A DNA stretch of 64,000 nt from Verrucomicrobiia bacterium (GCA_019634625.1 JAHCBA010000006.1:124001-188000), one strand, 5' to 3'; shown: positions 34,403-43,231, counted from the first letter of the stretch. Numbers and translations: made by a program. Notes: generated from the sequence alone by a model not told the origin.

Positions 34403-35263
34403 TCACGGCTCGCGATCCGCACGCTCGAAGGCCCCTAGAATCCGGTCGAAGGCGCCTCGCAGCTCGGAGTAATCCCGCAGGTCGATCGTGAACCGTTCCC
34501 CGCGGTTCGCCACCGAACGCCCGCTCCCATCCGCAAACAGGATGCCCTGGTCCCGCCGCCGATGATGCGTGCGCGGCCGCACATTGAACGCCTCCAGCTC
34601 GGGCGGGCAGAGAAACTGCGAATCCATCACCAGCGCCTGGATGGGGTGCCCGTCACGATTGTGACCCAGCGAATCCAGCCGGAGGTGATCGGATCGGAAC
34701 GGCTCCCCGGCCGGGTCGAACAACGCCGTGTTTCCTCCGTGACGGTAGTAGTAGCTCCCCTGGGCCTGGGTCTCCCCGACCTTCGCCAGTTCGGTGGCCG
34801 AATCGACGGTCTGATCGTTTCCCGGGCAAAACAGGATCCGAGGTTCCCGGGAAAGCCCGGAGCCGAGCAGCAAGCCAAGGCCCACGGGCTGCCCGTCCCG
34901 CAGGGAGAGCAGGCTCGTCGGCGCCCCCGTGGATGGGTAGAAGCTGGCCGGACTGGTGAATGCCGGCGCCACAGGGCCGAACGGAATGCGCCCCCGATGA
35001 TCGTCGGCGTATAGATGGATGGCCACTCCGATCTGCCGGAGATGGCTCAGACACACGGCCCGTTTCCCGCGAGCCTTCACCGACGCCAGCGCCGGAAGAA
35101 GCAACGAGGCGAGAATCGCCAGAATGACGGTCACCACCAGCAATTCCCCCAGGGTGAACCCGCTCCTCCCCCACCCCGCCCCGGCCCTTTCAACACCCCG
35201 GCCCCGCCTCCACCCGCCCCGCGCTTGGAAGCGTCCGCATCCGGTGATTCCAGGGAGGGTCAC
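34403..35263 (-). CDS. Prepilin-type secreted protein (type II pseudopilin-like)
   Basis: 286 residues from the ATG at 35263; an alternative GTG near 35191 would give a more usual short leader. The prepilin cleavage motif SGFTLGELLVV is followed by a hydrophobic helix (VILAILASLLLPALASVKAR). Glu5 of the mature protein is kept. It continues with KRAVCLSHLRQIGVAIHLYA, DDHRGRIPF and a C-terminal ILFADGSGRSV patch. This is the layout of the large DUF1559-like/H-X9-DG family of PVC bacteria, in which many copies exist per genome. Processing by a prepilin peptidase is expected; the role is unknown. It begins six bases after the stop of the duplicated beta-sandwich gene, so the two are probably co-transcribed. 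Confidence 0.82.
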   Translation of the reverse strand: MTLPGITGCGRFQARGGWRRGRGVERAGAGWGRSGFTLGELLVVTVILAILASLLLPALASVKARGKRAVCLSHLRQIGVAIHLYADDHRGRIPFGPVAPAFTSPASFYPSTGAPTSLLSLRDGQPVGLGLLLGSGLSREPRILFCPGNDQTVDSATELAKVGETQAQGSYYYRHGGNTALFDPAGEPFRSDHLRLDSLGHNRDGHPIQALVMDSQFLCPPELEAFNVRPRTHHRRRDQGILFADGSGRSVANRGERFTIDLRDYSELRGAFDRILGAFERADREP

Positions 35264-35269
35264 AGGGGT

Positions 35270-36781
35270 TCAGGGATGCTGGCGTACCCGGTAAAACTGT
35301 CGTCCTTCACTCCCGATCGGATCGGAGAACTCAACCCAGCCCGTGTCGTTGGTGATCGACCCCACCGTCGTCCACTCCCCGACAGGTGCAACCACGTCAT
35401 TCGCCCTCAACACTTCGAACACCAGACCGGGATCGCTTTGGAGCACGAACCCCAATCGCCCGTCCACGATGCGCGGACTGCGCAGCCCGGGTTCCCCATG
35501 CACCTCCATCCGCGCATGGTCGAGGTTCCAGTACCCTCCCGCCAGCTCCGAACTCACTGTGGACAGCACCTGGAGCCCGATCCCCCTGCCAGCCCAGGCA
35601 TCCGTGGACCTCACGGGCGCCGTGCGCACCCGGAAGTCCGTCAACCGCTGCCGGGACGGAAACGTGGCCGCGGTGTGGGTGACCACGGTCGTGGCAATCC
35701 ATTGCCGCGCTCCCTCCTCATCCCGGTAGTACACCCCCAATTCCAGCGTCGCGCCCTCCTTCATGCCACCCCCGCCCCCCTGCACCCCGAGCGTCAGCTC
35801 GTAGGACCGCCCCGCTTCAAATCTCCCGGCAAACGCCGCTGCCGCACCTTCCGCCGTCTCGTGAGTCGAGGTCTCATCCAGATAAACACCCACCGATGGA
35901 ACCGCGAAAAGGTAGAAGGCCTGGTCCCCGTCCGCATTCTCCAGGTGGTCGTCCTGTCCCGGTTCGGTGTTCCTGAACACCCCGCTGAGCTGGTCCCACG
36001 TGAATCCCCCTGCTTCCTCGTACCAGGATGGTCGGGGGGTCTTCTGCCAGGAGTCCACACGGTTGTCCACAAACGCGGTCACTGGCGATTCAAACGAACC
36101 GTTCGGGATTTCGATCCCTTCGACGAGGCGGACATGGTCGATCTCCCAGTAGCCCCCGGCGCGCCCCGGATCGACCGTCGAGAGGAACCGGATCCCCATC
36201 GGCCGGCCACTCCAGGCGTCGGTGGAACGGACCGTCGGGACCCGCAACCCGACGTCCACCAACTGCTTCGGGTTCGGGAAACGGGACGGATCGTGGACCA
36301 CGTTCGTCGCGGCCACCACCACCTGGCCTCCGTCGGCACCGCGATAATACAGGCTCATCTCGATGGAAGCGCCCGGGGCCATGCCGCCGCCGCCGCCAAG
36401 CATCCCCGCAGTCAGATGGTAGGATTTCCCAATCCCAAACGTCGCCCCCGCGCCAACCGCGTCCTGGAACAAACCCGCTGCCGGGACCGCGAACAGATAC
36501 AGCGCCTGCACCCCGTCGAGATTCCCGATCCGATCCGGTTCGCCCGGTTCCGGGTTCCTGAACACGCCTGTCAACTGGTCCCAGCCAAACCCTCCGCTCT
36601 CGTCGTACCCAACGGGCCGCGCCGTCTTCTGCCAGCCGTCGATCCGCGTCTCCACAAATGACGTGCCGGGCGACTCGAAGGATCCGTTCGGGACGAACAG
36701 GGGCTGGGCGCAGACGGACGCCGCGGTCGCGAGGACGGACCCCGCAGAGGCTATCCAACGATACAGGCTGTACTCACGCAT
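35270..36781 (-). CDS. Secreted protein with two tandem carbohydrate-binding-like domains
   Basis: 503 residues from the ATG at 36781 (an ATG at 36799 adds six). A signal peptide is seen (YRWIASAGSVLATAASVCAQ). The body is an internal duplication of about 200 residues. Each half starts with NGSFESP, continues with SWQKTPRPSWYEEAGGFTW or DGWQKTARPVGYDESGGFGW, QLSGVFRNTEPGQ / QLTGVFRNPEPGE, and LGVQGGGGGMKEGA / AGMLGGGGGMAPGA. The fold suggests galactose-binding-like modules, similar to domains found on secreted PVC proteins. The C-terminal 70 residues are the shared module (LGFVLQSDPGLVFEVLR, EWTTVGSI, RQFYRVRQHP). No catalytic motif. Likely extracellular binding protein. Confidence 0.8.
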   Translation of the reverse strand: MREYSLYRWIASAGSVLATAASVCAQPLFVPNGSFESPGTSFVETRIDGWQKTARPVGYDESGGFGWDQLTGVFRNPEPGEPDRIGNLDGVQALYLFAVPAAGLFQDAVGAGATFGIGKSYHLTAGMLGGGGGMAPGASIEMSLYYRGADGGQVVVAATNVVHDPSRFPNPKQLVDVGLRVPTVRSTDAWSGRPMGIRFLSTVDPGRAGGYWEIDHVRLVEGIEIPNGSFESPVTAFVDNRVDSWQKTPRPSWYEEAGGFTWDQLSGVFRNTEPGQDDHLENADGDQAFYLFAVPSVGVYLDETSTHETAEGAAAAFAGRFEAGRSYELTLGVQGGGGGMKEGATLELGVYYRDEEGARQWIATTVVTHTAATFPSRQRLTDFRVRTAPVRSTDAWAGRGIGLQVLSTVSSELAGGYWNLDHARMEVHGEPGLRSPRIVDGRLGFVLQSDPGLVFEVLRANDVVAPVGEWTTVGSITNDTGWVEFSDPIGSEGRQFYRVRQHP

Positions 36782-36867
36782 ATCTGCGCAATCCTGCATG
36801 AATGAAACCCCGTATCAAGCGCCGGACCGCCCATGGCCATATCGTCAAGGCACTCCGCCCCCACCCC

Positions 36868-37026
36868 GTGCATCCCGAAGTTGTGGGGAGAGCTGCGAAC
36901 TTCGCCACGCATCGCTTCGGAGGGCCGGGTTCCACGAGGCCGCAGCGGAGGGGTGCCATGGATGGAGGACTCGCGGAGTTCGTCCCTCCGATTCGCTGCC
37001 TCCTCACCCACAACTCCGGGATGCAC
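36868..37026 (-). repeat. Repeat family A, copy 5
   Basis: 159 bp, minus orientation. The left end is GTGCATCCCGAAGTTGTGGG and the right end CCCACAACTCCGGGATGCAC. The interior keeps GGAGGGCCGGGTTCCACGAG and AGGACTCGCGGAGTTCGTCC. It fills the space upstream of the ArsR-type gene. Confidence 0.82.
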
Positions 37027-37089
37027 CGGCCCCCACCCGGCGCCGTCTCGCGGCTTCCCAGTCGGGCCCCCACCGGCTAGACCCATCGC

Positions 37090-37395
37090 ATGAAAGGTGA
37101 CGCTTGCCTTGGCGCGCTGAAGGCCATCAGCGACGGGAACCGCATCCGCATCCTGCGTCACCTCCTCGAAGGCGAATGCACCGTCGGCGCGCTCGCCGCG
37201 GCCCTGGACATCTCGCAGTACAACGTCTCCAGGCACCTCTCGATCCTCCGTTCGGCCGGCCTTGTCTCCAATCGCAAGGCGGGACGCGAGCGAATCTACT
37301 GCGTCGCCAAGGAGTGCCGCATCCGGACCTCCGCGGGCTTGAAGGTCATGGACCTCGGCTGCTGCACGTTCCGAATCGACGAAATGCCGGAATAG
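37090..37395 (+). CDS. ArsR-family transcriptional regulator
   Basis: 101 residues. A winged helix-turn-helix is clear: LGALKAISDGNRIRILRHLL, ECTVGALAAALDISQYNVSR, HLSILRSAGLVSNRKAGRER, and the wing IYCVAK. Several cysteines occur (ECTV, KECRIR, LGCCTFRID), but the classical ELCVCD metal-binding motif is absent from the recognition region, so any metal sensing would use the C-terminal CC pair and is not established. The nearest candidate target is the oxidoreductase 260 bp downstream. A family A repeat sits directly upstream and its edges may influence expression. Confidence 0.88.
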   Translation: MKGDACLGALKAISDGNRIRILRHLLEGECTVGALAAALDISQYNVSRHLSILRSAGLVSNRKAGRERIYCVAKECRIRTSAGLKVMDLGCCTFRIDEMPE

Positions 37396-37655
37396 CCTCC
37401 CGCCTGGACCTCCGCCACGTCCTCACCCCACCGCAGTTGTCTCAGGATCCGGTCTGTTCCCGCCAAGAACCGTGTAGTCAACGCCGGCCCGTCGGAAGCA
37501 TGCTGGCCGCCACGGTCGAATCCGTTCCGGGCTCCGGCGCCGGCGGAACGGATGCATTCCGATCCGTGCGATCGCCCCGGTCGTGCCACCCTCGTGGCAG
37601 GAGTTCCGGTGCGGACGCGAGTTCACGGCGGCACCGGCAGGCACGAGGCGCAACC

Positions 37656-38972
37656 ATGCAGGCAATCATCCGGCAGGAACGGCACGGCAACTGGACTCGA
37701 CGACACTTCCTTGGGCGTTCGGCCGCGGCCGCAGGGGCACTGGCGCTCGCCTCCCGCGATCCTGGGCTCGCCCGGGCCGCCACCCGCCCGCGAACGGTCG
37801 GGGCCAACGACCGCATCCGGTTGGGCTTTGTCGGGCTCGGCGGACGTGCCCGATGGATCCTCAAGAACGAGGCCTTGCCCGGGGCCGAGGTGGTGGCGGT
37901 GGCGGACTGCTACCTGCCCCGCCTCGACGAGGCGGCCCGCCAGGTGGAAGGCGGCGATCGCTGGAGGAAGTACGGTTCCTACCGGGAGATGCTCGAAAAG
38001 GAACGTCTCGACGCGGTGTTCGTCGAAACCACCACCCACGCCCGCGTCCTCATCTCCATCCACGCCATGCAGGCGGGCTGCGATGTCTATGCCGAGAAGC
38101 CGCAGAGCCTGACGGTGGCCGAGGGGCGCGCCCTGGTGACCGCCTCGCACCGGTACGGGCGCATCGTCCAGACCGGTTCCCAGCAGCGCTCGATGCCGAT
38201 CAACCGCCATGCCAGCCGCCTCGTCCGCGAAGGCGCCATCGGCAAGGTCCATACCGTCATCGCCTGCAACTTCGAGGGCCCCAAGGTCTGGAACCCCTGG
38301 GATGAACCCAACGACATGCCCGCGGGACTGGACTGGGACGAGTGGTGCAACCAGACCCCGCTGCGCCCCTACTACACGGAACTCCAGTTCAAGTGGGGTG
38401 AGATCGAGGATTACGACGGCGGCGGCCAGATGTGGGGCGTGACCGGTTGGGGCACCCACAGCCTCGACCAGGTCCAGTGCGCGCTGGGCACCGACGACAC
38501 CGGTCCGGTCGAGATCTGGCCCGAACCGCCCTTGGGACCCCGCTGCAAGATCACCATGCGCTACGCGAACGGCACCCTGCTCAAACTGGAGGGAGCCAAC
38601 CGGGGCATGGAGGATCTCGGCGCCATCTTCGTCGGCGACCGCGGCCGCATCGAAATCCTCCGCGGCGACTTCACTTCCGATCCGCCCGAACTCCGTCAGG
38701 ACGCCCCGCCGCCCACCCCGCAGGGCCCGATGGAGTCCGTCCCGCACATCGAGGATTTCTTCGCCAGCATGCGTTCCCGCAAAGCCCCGACCGCCGACGC
38801 CGAAACGGGGCACCGGGCCACCACCGTGTGCCACCTGGTGAACATCTGCCGCAAGGTCCAGCGCCGCCTCGTCTGGGACCCGGTGAGCGAGACGTTCACC
38901 GGCGACGCCGAAGCGAACGCCCTGCTCTCGCGCCCGCGCCGCAGCGGCTACGAACTGCCCAGGCTCACGTAG
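37656..38972 (+). CDS. Tat-exported Gfo/Idh/MocA family oxidoreductase
   Basis: 438 residues from the ATG at 37656. The twin-arginine signal is plain (TRRHFLGRSAAAAGALALAS). The Rossmann NAD(P)-binding start follows (IRLGFVGLGGRARWILKN). The family's lysine motif is YAEKPQSLT (EKP), and the substrate domain includes HRYGRIVQTGSQQRSMPINR, LDWDEWCNQTPLRPY and GWGTHSLDQVQCALG. Such exported dehydrogenases are abundant in PVC bacteria and are thought to act on sugars or sugar derivatives, with the cofactor bound before Tat export. The substrate cannot be deduced. It is preceded by the ArsR-type regulator and followed by a convergent sulfatase, 24 bp between stops. Confidence 0.9.
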   Translation: MQAIIRQERHGNWTRRHFLGRSAAAAGALALASRDPGLARAATRPRTVGANDRIRLGFVGLGGRARWILKNEALPGAEVVAVADCYLPRLDEAARQVEGGDRWRKYGSYREMLEKERLDAVFVETTTHARVLISIHAMQAGCDVYAEKPQSLTVAEGRALVTASHRYGRIVQTGSQQRSMPINRHASRLVREGAIGKVHTVIACNFEGPKVWNPWDEPNDMPAGLDWDEWCNQTPLRPYYTELQFKWGEIEDYDGGGQMWGVTGWGTHSLDQVQCALGTDDTGPVEIWPEPPLGPRCKITMRYANGTLLKLEGANRGMEDLGAIFVGDRGRIEILRGDFTSDPPELRQDAPPPTPQGPMESVPHIEDFFASMRSRKAPTADAETGHRATTVCHLVNICRKVQRRLVWDPVSETFTGDAEANALLSRPRRSGYELPRLT

Positions 38973-38996
38973 CGGTTCCCGCCACCGATGGCCCCG

Positions 38997-40460
38997 TCAC
39001 TCCCCGGGTGGAACGAATCCAAGGTCCGTCTCGTCCCCCGTCCGCACCTGCCATTGCCGCAGTTCCCGGAAGAGTTCCCGCACGCGGCCGATGTGCCGGG
39101 CGTCCCCGGCCAGGTCGCGGCGTTCGTCGGGATCCTCGGTGAGATGGTACAGCCGGGCCCGCTGGAGGGTCGGGTACACCATCAGTTTCCAGCCATCCAT
39201 CGAGACGGCCCGCTGGCAATCGGTGTAGGCGGTGTAGATCGACCGGTACTTCGAACGTCCGTCGCCGCGGACGATCGGAACCAGGCTTTGATAGGAGACA
39301 TGACCGGGAATGGCCACCCCGGCGAGTTCAAGGGTGGTGGGCATGACGTCCTGGTAATAGATGGGCTCGTCCGTGCGCCGGCCGGCCGGCACCCCCGGAC
39401 CGGCCACGATGAACGGCACCCGCACGCTGTGTTCGTACAGGTTCTGTTTGCCCATCAACCCGTGCCGCCCCACCGCCAGCCCATGGTCCGAGGTCAGGAT
39501 GATCCAGGTGGACGCCGCCCGCCCGGACCGTTCGAGAGCATCGAGGATCCGGCCGATCTGCGTGTCGAGGTGAGTCACCAGAGCGAAGTACTCCCGCCGA
39601 TGCACCGCCACCGCATGCGCCGTCCGCGGCATCGGAGCGAGAAACTCGTCCCGCAGCGAATGCGGGCTCCCGATGGCGTCCCGGAAGGGATACTCGGGCA
39701 GGAAGTTCGCCGGCAGCGCGATGCGGTCGGGCGGGTAGCGGTCCAGATACGATGGCGGGGCCTGACGCGGGTCGTGCGGCGCATTGAACGCCGCATACAC
39801 GAAGAACGGCCGGTCATCCCCGCCCACCCCCTCCAGGAACGCCACCGTCTCGTCGGCCAGCACCTCGCTCCAATGCCTCCCGCCGGACCAAAATCCGCCT
39901 TCCGCCGGATTCGCCGGGTCCCATGGATCCGGGACACCCTCGCGCGGCCGGTCGTAGGCGTGCGGATGGCGGTTGGGCACGACATCCGGCATGCCGGGCC
40001 GGACCGTGCCCGTCTCCTCGAAGGTTGAGGCGGCATCGAGACGGACATGCCACTTGCCGGTCAGATAGGTCCGGTACCCGGCCGCTTTCAGGATCTCCGA
40101 CCACAGACGCCCTTCCCGGCGTTCGTCCTCCATCGCGTCATCGACCCGCCGCTGGTCCCATAGGAAGCGTCCTGTTTGCAGCATCGCCCGGCTGGGCATG
40201 CAGACCGCCGCGTGCCAGGACCCCATGTTGTAGGCGTGGGTGAAGGTCAGGCCGCGGGCCGCCAGCCGGTCCAGGTTCGGCGTGTCCACATCGAGATTCC
40301 CCAGTGCCCGGATCGAATCGATGCTCTGATCGTCGGTCAGCAGGAACAGGATGTTGGGCCGCGGGGGAAGGGTCTCCGAGCCATCCGCAGCCTGGACGCC
40401 CTCCGCCACGGCGAAGGCCGCGAGCAGCCCCATCCATCCATTCAGCAAACGGGAGAACAT
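38997..40460 (-). CDS. Secreted sulfatase (FGly type)
   Basis: 487 residues. The ATG at 40460 is supported by a GGAGGG ribosome binding site 7 bases upstream and opens a signal peptide (MFSRLLNGWMGLLAAFAVAE). The S1 sulfatase core is complete: PNILFLLTDDQSIDSIRALG (metal Asp pair), the FGly precursor motif in AAVCMPSRAMLQTGR (C-x-P-S-R), TGKWHV, and ILTSDHGLAVGRHGLMGKQN with the metal-binding DH. It hydrolyses sulfate esters, likely from sulfated polysaccharides, in the periplasm or outside. Activation needs a formylglycine-generating enzyme, not in this window. The choline-sulfatase-like variant cannot be distinguished from polysaccharide sulfatases by eye. Confidence 0.92.
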   Translation of the reverse strand: MFSRLLNGWMGLLAAFAVAEGVQAADGSETLPPRPNILFLLTDDQSIDSIRALGNLDVDTPNLDRLAARGLTFTHAYNMGSWHAAVCMPSRAMLQTGRFLWDQRRVDDAMEDERREGRLWSEILKAAGYRTYLTGKWHVRLDAASTFEETGTVRPGMPDVVPNRHPHAYDRPREGVPDPWDPANPAEGGFWSGGRHWSEVLADETVAFLEGVGGDDRPFFVYAAFNAPHDPRQAPPSYLDRYPPDRIALPANFLPEYPFRDAIGSPHSLRDEFLAPMPRTAHAVAVHRREYFALVTHLDTQIGRILDALERSGRAASTWIILTSDHGLAVGRHGLMGKQNLYEHSVRVPFIVAGPGVPAGRRTDEPIYYQDVMPTTLELAGVAIPGHVSYQSLVPIVRGDGRSKYRSIYTAYTDCQRAVSMDGWKLMVYPTLQRARLYHLTEDPDERRDLAGDARHIGRVRELFRELRQWQVRTGDETDLGFVPPGE

Positions 40461-40467
40461 GGCCGCA

Positions 40468-40473
40468 CCCTCC
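40468..40473 (-). promoter_or_regulatory. Shine-Dalgarno site fixing the sulfatase start
   Basis: GGAGGG on the minus strand, 7 bases before the ATG at 40460. It lies inside the alternative frame from the ATG at 40478, which therefore is unlikely to be the start. Confidence 0.6.
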
Positions 40474-40524
40474 CGCATTCCCGAGGGCAAGGAAACCGCG
40501 AAGGCTGAGCCCCCCCGTGGCGCG

Positions 40525-40690
40525 GTGCATCCCGGAGTTGTGGGTGAGGAGGCAGCGAATCGAGCGAATCGGAGGGACGAGCTCCGCGAGTCCTCGACCC
40601 AACGCTCCACACCGTTGCGGCCTCGTGGAACCCGGCCCTCCGAGGCAACGCGTCGCGCATTTCGCGCCTCGACCCACTACTCCGGGATGC
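40525..40690 (+). repeat. Repeat family A, copy 6
   Basis: 166 bp. The left end is GTGCATCCCGGAGTTGTGGG; the right end, ACCCACTACTCCGGGATGC, has one mismatch. A local duplication (GCGAATCGAGCGAATCGG) makes it eight bases longer than other copies. It lies between the sulfatase and esterase genes. Confidence 0.82.
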
Positions 40691-40730
40691 TGGGTCCGCG
40701 ACGCTTCCCACCCCGTCGATGCAGCCCGGC

Positions 40731-41879
40731 TCAGCGGAACAACAGCGGGGTGAACTCGCGCAGGTACTCGCGCCAGACATCCCACGTATGACCGCCCTCG
40801 GTCTCGCGGTACACCACCTCGAACTGGTGCCGGCGCAGCATCGCCACCGTGGCCCGCGACGTTTCGATCAGGAAGTCATCCTTGCCGGTGGCAAACCACA
40901 CCTTCTTCAGCCCCTCCTTCTTCGCGGCATCCTCCAGGATTCCCCGGTGCCGCTCCTCGAATCCGGGACCGGGAGCCGCCCCGCCAGGTCCGCCCGCAAT
41001 CCCGAACACGCCGGAGCTGAACACCCCGAGATACCCGTATCGGTCGAGGTGCGGGATCCCGATGTTGAGGGTCTGGGCGCCTCCCATCGACAGGCCGGCC
41101 AGCGCCCGGTTGGCCCGGCCCTCCAACACGCGGTAGCGCGCCTCGACCAGGGGCACGACGTCACCGGCAAACTCCCGCTCGAACTCGTCATTGAAGCCCG
41201 CCCCGAACCGGAACGGCCCCGTGTGCCCGGCCGGCATCACCACGATCATCGGCCGCGCCTTTCCCTCGGCGATGAGGTTGTCGAGGATGGTTCCGGCCCG
41301 GCCCACCGTGCTCCACGACTCGTCGCTGTCGAAGGCCCCGTGGAGCAGATAGAACACCGGGTATCGCCCCTCTCCCCGCTCGTACCCGGGCGGCGTGTAC
41401 ACGTGCAGCCGGCGAAACCGCCCGAGGGTCTTCGAATGGTATCCCACCCGGGACACCGCCCCGCGCGGGACATCCCGCTCATCCATGAAATCGGCGCCCG
41501 GCACATGCACCAGGCTCCAGGAATTGGCGTTCGACTCGCTGGTCTTCGGATTCCGCGGATCCATCACCGGCACGCCATCGACCTGGAACCGGTACCGGTA
41601 CGAACCCGGTTCCAATGGGCCCACCACGACCTCCCACACGCCCTCCGCCCCGCGCGTCATCTCCCGGCCACCCTGACCGAGTCCCGGCACATCGCTGCCC
41701 CCCAACCGCACCGCCTTCGCCTCGGGCGCATGGATGCGGAACGCCACCTTCCTTCCGTCCGTCAGTTCCGGCGACTCCACCTGCACCTGGGGCCCGCCGA
41801 AGCGGGGTTGAGCCAGGGACGTCAGGGAGCCCATCAACAACGCCAAGGCGAGGATTGGAGCGGTAGAACGAGGGTTCAT
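40731..41879 (-). CDS. Secreted esterase (CE1/esterase D-like) with N-terminal E-set domain
   Basis: 382 residues from the ATG at 41879; an in-frame ATG at 41891 with a G-rich tract just before it is an alternative. A signal peptide is present (APILALALLMGSLTSLAQ). An N-terminal immunoglobulin-like E-set domain follows (VAFRIHAPEAKAVRLGGSD, GSYRYRFQVDGVPVMDPRNP). The alpha/beta-hydrolase domain has YPVFYLLHGAFDSDESW, the nucleophile elbow GLSMGG, an acid candidate in ATGKDDFLI and the histidine in GGHTWDVWREYL. This architecture is typical of feruloyl and acetyl xylan esterases that remove ester groups from plant polysaccharides; the actual substrate is inferred. It is separated from the sulfatase gene by a family A repeat. 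Confidence 0.9.
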   Translation of the reverse strand: MNPRSTAPILALALLMGSLTSLAQPRFGGPQVQVESPELTDGRKVAFRIHAPEAKAVRLGGSDVPGLGQGGREMTRGAEGVWEVVVGPLEPGSYRYRFQVDGVPVMDPRNPKTSESNANSWSLVHVPGADFMDERDVPRGAVSRVGYHSKTLGRFRRLHVYTPPGYERGEGRYPVFYLLHGAFDSDESWSTVGRAGTILDNLIAEGKARPMIVVMPAGHTGPFRFGAGFNDEFEREFAGDVVPLVEARYRVLEGRANRALAGLSMGGAQTLNIGIPHLDRYGYLGVFSSGVFGIAGGPGGAAPGPGFEERHRGILEDAAKKEGLKKVWFATGKDDFLIETSRATVAMLRRHQFEVVYRETEGGHTWDVWREYLREFTPLLFR

Positions 41880-41933
41880 GCGGGACCGCATCCTCCCCCC
41901 GCCGTCCCCGCCTGTCTTGCAGAAAAATGCGGC

Positions 41934-42278
41934 CCTGCCGTGGACGGGGTCACGTGGAGGGTCCTGGGTCCCGCCGAACCCGGGCCGCAGCCAATGGGAA
42001 CGGGAGGGGAGATGGCGTGGTGGCGGAGCGAGGACGAGGGGCGCACCTGGCGGCCTGCGCGAAGGGTGACCTCGGACAGCGCGTTCAACCACGCGTATGC
42101 GCGCCGGCCCTTGCACGTCCGCGAGCCGTTCGTCGGCTTCTGGGCCGACGGGGACCCGCGGACGTTCGGGCCTTCCCGGCTGTACTTCACCGATGGCCGG
42201 GGCGAGCGGGTATGGCGGCTGCCCGATCCGATGTCCGACGAACGCCAGGTGCCGGAGCGGTGGCCGCCGGGCCGGTGA
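41934..42278 (+). pseudogene. 3' remnant of a BNR_4-type repeat protein
   Basis: About 112 codons in one frame match the C-terminus of BNR_4-like proteins: EMAWWRSEDEGRTWRPARRV, then AYARRPLHVREPFVGFWADG, PSRLYFTDGRGERVWRLPDP, and a stop. There is no start codon, signal peptide or upstream propeller, because the divergent esterase gene begins where the rest should be. I read it as the tail of a deleted gene. An overlapping frame from 41927 is a shadow of the methyltransferase gene. Confidence 0.7.
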
Positions 42279-42322
42279 CGATTCCGTTGCAGGGGCGGTG
42301 TCGGGTGGGACACCGTCGCGCT

Positions 42323-43081
42323 GTGAACTGGAAGAAGCGTTGTCGCGGCACCCTGGCGTGGGCGGTTCCTGGCGGACTGGCGGCGTGTCTCCTGACGGGG
42401 GTGCTGACCGGCGGTTGCCTGGCCGGAAGGAACGGCGTCCCGGCATTGGAGGAAGCGGTCAGTGTCAAGCCCGGCATCAACCGTGAGTTCCTGAACCCGG
42501 ACTTGCAGGTGGCGAACTGGGTCCAGCGGTTCGAGGTCGAGAGTCGGGAGGTTTTCGCGCACCGGCATGGATTGACCCATGCGCTGGGTTTGCGGCCGGG
42601 GGACTGCGTGGCCGACATCGGGGCGGGGACGGGGTTGTTCGTGCCGCTCTTTGCCGAGGCGGTGGGGCCGCAGGGGCATGTGTACGCCGTGGAGATTGCG
42701 CCCGCCTTTGTGGAAGGGATCCTGAACCGGGCGCGGGAGGCGGGCCTGGCCAACGTGACGGCGGTGCTGGGTTCCGATCGCGACGTCGGGCTGGAGCCGG
42801 GATCGATCGACAAGGCGTTCATCTGCGACACCTACCATCATTTCGAGTACCCGTCGGAGACGATGGTCTCACTGCATCGTGCGCTGCGGCGCGGGGGCGA
42901 GGTGCTGGTGATCGACTTCCATCGGATCCCGGGTGTGAGTTCGGAGTGGACGCTCAACCACGTGCGCGCCGGGCAGGAGGTCTTCACTGCCGAGATCGAG
43001 GCGGCCGGATTTCGGAAGGTCGAGGAACTGCCGTTGCTGGAGGACAACTACGTGCTGCGGTTCCGGAAGGTGGGGCGCTGA
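42323..43081 (+). CDS. Lipoprotein-anchored SAM-dependent methyltransferase
   Basis: 252 residues from a GTG at 42323 (codons GTGAACTGG). The N-terminus has a basic start, a hydrophobic stretch and a lipobox ending at a cysteine (LTGVLTGGC), so the product should be a lipoprotein outside the cytoplasm. The body is a complete class I methyltransferase: motif I VADIGAGTGLFVPLF, acidic residue in VYAVEIAPAFVEGIL, motif IV-like KAFICDTYHHFEYP, and GEVLVIDFHRIPGVSS. SAM is normally cytoplasmic, so either an unusual site or a false lipobox is implied. The stop codon TGA falls at the edge of repeat C. No pathway is evident. Confidence 0.82.
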   Translation: MNWKKRCRGTLAWAVPGGLAACLLTGVLTGGCLAGRNGVPALEEAVSVKPGINREFLNPDLQVANWVQRFEVESREVFAHRHGLTHALGLRPGDCVADIGAGTGLFVPLFAEAVGPQGHVYAVEIAPAFVEGILNRAREAGLANVTAVLGSDRDVGLEPGSIDKAFICDTYHHFEYPSETMVSLHRALRRGGEVLVIDFHRIPGVSSEWTLNHVRAGQEVFTAEIEAAGFRKVEELPLLEDNYVLRFRKVGR

Positions 43082-43160
43082 GCCGTAGCCATGCAGCAAG
43101 GTCGGGCGTGCTGGCTTGATCCTTTCGGGCAAGAGCTTCGTCGTTCGCTCGTTCCGTATC
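43074..43160 (+). repeat. Repeat family C, copy 2, overlapping a stop codon
   Basis: It begins GCGCTGAGCCGTAGCCATGC, continues AGCAAGGTCGGGCGTGCTGG and AAGAGCTTCGTCGTTCGCTC. The TGA at its left edge is the stop codon of the lipoprotein methyltransferase gene. Confidence 0.75.
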
Positions 43161-43231
43161 CCGAGTCCGGGGTGGATGGCAGAATTGGCTTTGCGCCGGA
43201 GGCGGGGTTTGCCTCCCAATTCGGGGGTCCG

